Source: Ochromonadaceae sp. CCMP2298 (lineage: Eukaryota > Sar > Synurophyceae > Ochromonadales > Ochromonadaceae). From it: a stretch of 15,137 bases of DNA. Of this stretch, positions 14,812 to 15,137 are shown one piece after another. Position numbers and translations under genes: made by a program. Each line of letters opens with the position of its first letter. The first letter of the stretch is position 1. The notes under the pieces are model-generated. The model was not told the DNA's origin. It searched no databases and saw only the letters and a list, made by a program, of their open reading frames with translations. The stretch covers positions 1 through 15,137 of the forward strand of contig MU634149.1 of NCBI GenBank assembly GCA_026770595.1. The letters are read 5' to 3'.

Positions 14812-14920
14812 GGGGTGAAAAGGGTGGTGGGGAAATTGGTTTGTAAGTATATTATTATTCTTTATGTATTATAAACCAAATATGATAATCCTTGTTCCAC
14901 CTACCCACCCTTTCCACCCC
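14812..14920. repeat. Imperfect inverted repeat (foldback)
   Basis: The outer arms GGGGTGAAAAGGGTGG (14812-14827) and its complement at 14905-14920 match at 15 of 16 positions. The inner arms TTGGTTTGTAA (14836-14846) and 14869-14879 match at 10 of 11. The centre is AT-rich. It could be a MITE-like foldback or a structured untranslated region. Confidence 0.6.
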
Positions 14921-15105
14921 GGAGCTTCTTACTCTTGTTCACCCTTATTATACTTCTTTTTTTCTACCTAATAGGAAAGAATAAATAGATATAGAACTAT
15001 AGACAAGACTAGGTTAACCGGGTTACAAGCTAACAAGTTGATATCATTACCTGTAGACATCGTTGCAGGCTAAGTTATACCGGAGGTGTCTGAAAGACGC
15101 TTATT

Positions 15106-15130
15106 AGGAAGGGAAACTTTTTCTCTTCCT
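15106..15130. repeat. Small hairpin near the right edge
   Basis: AGGAAGGGAAA pairs with the later TTTCTCTTCCT with one mismatch. Its meaning is unknown; the window ends seven bases later. Confidence 0.4.
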
Positions 15131-15137
15131 TACCCGG

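Larger units (their letters stand above)
14643..15137. other. Non-coding right end with inverted repeats
   Basis: About 495 bp with no convincing gene. It contains a foldback (14812-14920), an AATAAA on the plus strand (~14980), a GGTTAACC palindrome (~15012-15019), a small hairpin GTGTCT/AGACGC (~15086-15100) and a second hairpin near the end (15106-15130). A 30-codon minus-strand frame (14968-15060) with a hydrophobic tail is probably chance. Confidence 0.5.

Noticed and set aside
14968-15060. 30-codon minus-strand frame at the right end
   Set aside because: Too short, no promoter or motif; might be a first exon or element fragment but cannot be supported.
1-15137. Terminal inverted repeats of the whole element, CRISPR arrays, integrase or polymerase genes
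   Set aside because: The two window edges do not match each other in either orientation, no spaced repeat array is present, and no frame shows such enzyme motifs.

Overview
The first ~13.3 kb is the virion-building (morphogenesis) half of a small dsDNA virus or integrated provirus of the polinton-like virus / Preplasmiviricota type. It is very AT-rich, its genes are tightly packed on both strands, spacers are short and TATA-like, and start codons sit in runs of A. The diagnostic set is a double jelly-roll major capsid protein (6006-7859), a penton-like single jelly-roll protein (4594-5589), an A32/FtsK-HerA-like packaging ATPase (11766-12599) and an adenovirus-type maturation cysteine protease (8392-8871). 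No DNA polymerase, primase-helicase or integrase lies in the window, so the replication and integration genes, if present, are outside it. The host cannot be named from this sequence; such elements mostly come from protists and algae.

Layout, left to right: a gene running off the left edge on the minus strand (1-368); a divergent unknown gene (475-903); a minus-strand block (907-4470) of small unknown proteins, a basic glycine-rich virion/core-like protein with repeated protease-site-like motifs, and a long protein with a Ser/Pro linker; a plus-strand capsid block (penton, 96-aa protein, major capsid protein; 4594-7859); a minus-strand block (7933-11672) with two small ORFs, the protease, a short helical protein and two fibre-like proteins that share a repeat; the plus-strand ATPase; and a minus-strand LamG-type lectin-fold protein whose 3' end overlaps that of the ATPase.

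The parts fit one assembly programme. MCP and penton build the shell and the ATPase fills it with DNA. The protease would mature precursor proteins, and the 312-aa protein carries three copies of an adenovirus-protease-like site. The two fibres and the LamG protein are candidate host-attachment proteins.

From ~13.56 kb to the end the base composition changes sharply, to about half G+C. This part holds one 321-aa acidic protein I do not recognise and ~500 bp of non-coding sequence with inverted repeats. A tRNA-like Pol III unit (A box, B box, T8) lies at 13430-13530, just before the change. The right part is probably flanking host DNA or a foreign insertion, so the window may cross a virus/host border.

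The most notable anomaly is an in-frame TGA at codon 12 of the penton gene, in an element where none of the recognised viral genes ends in TGA and Trp is written TGG.
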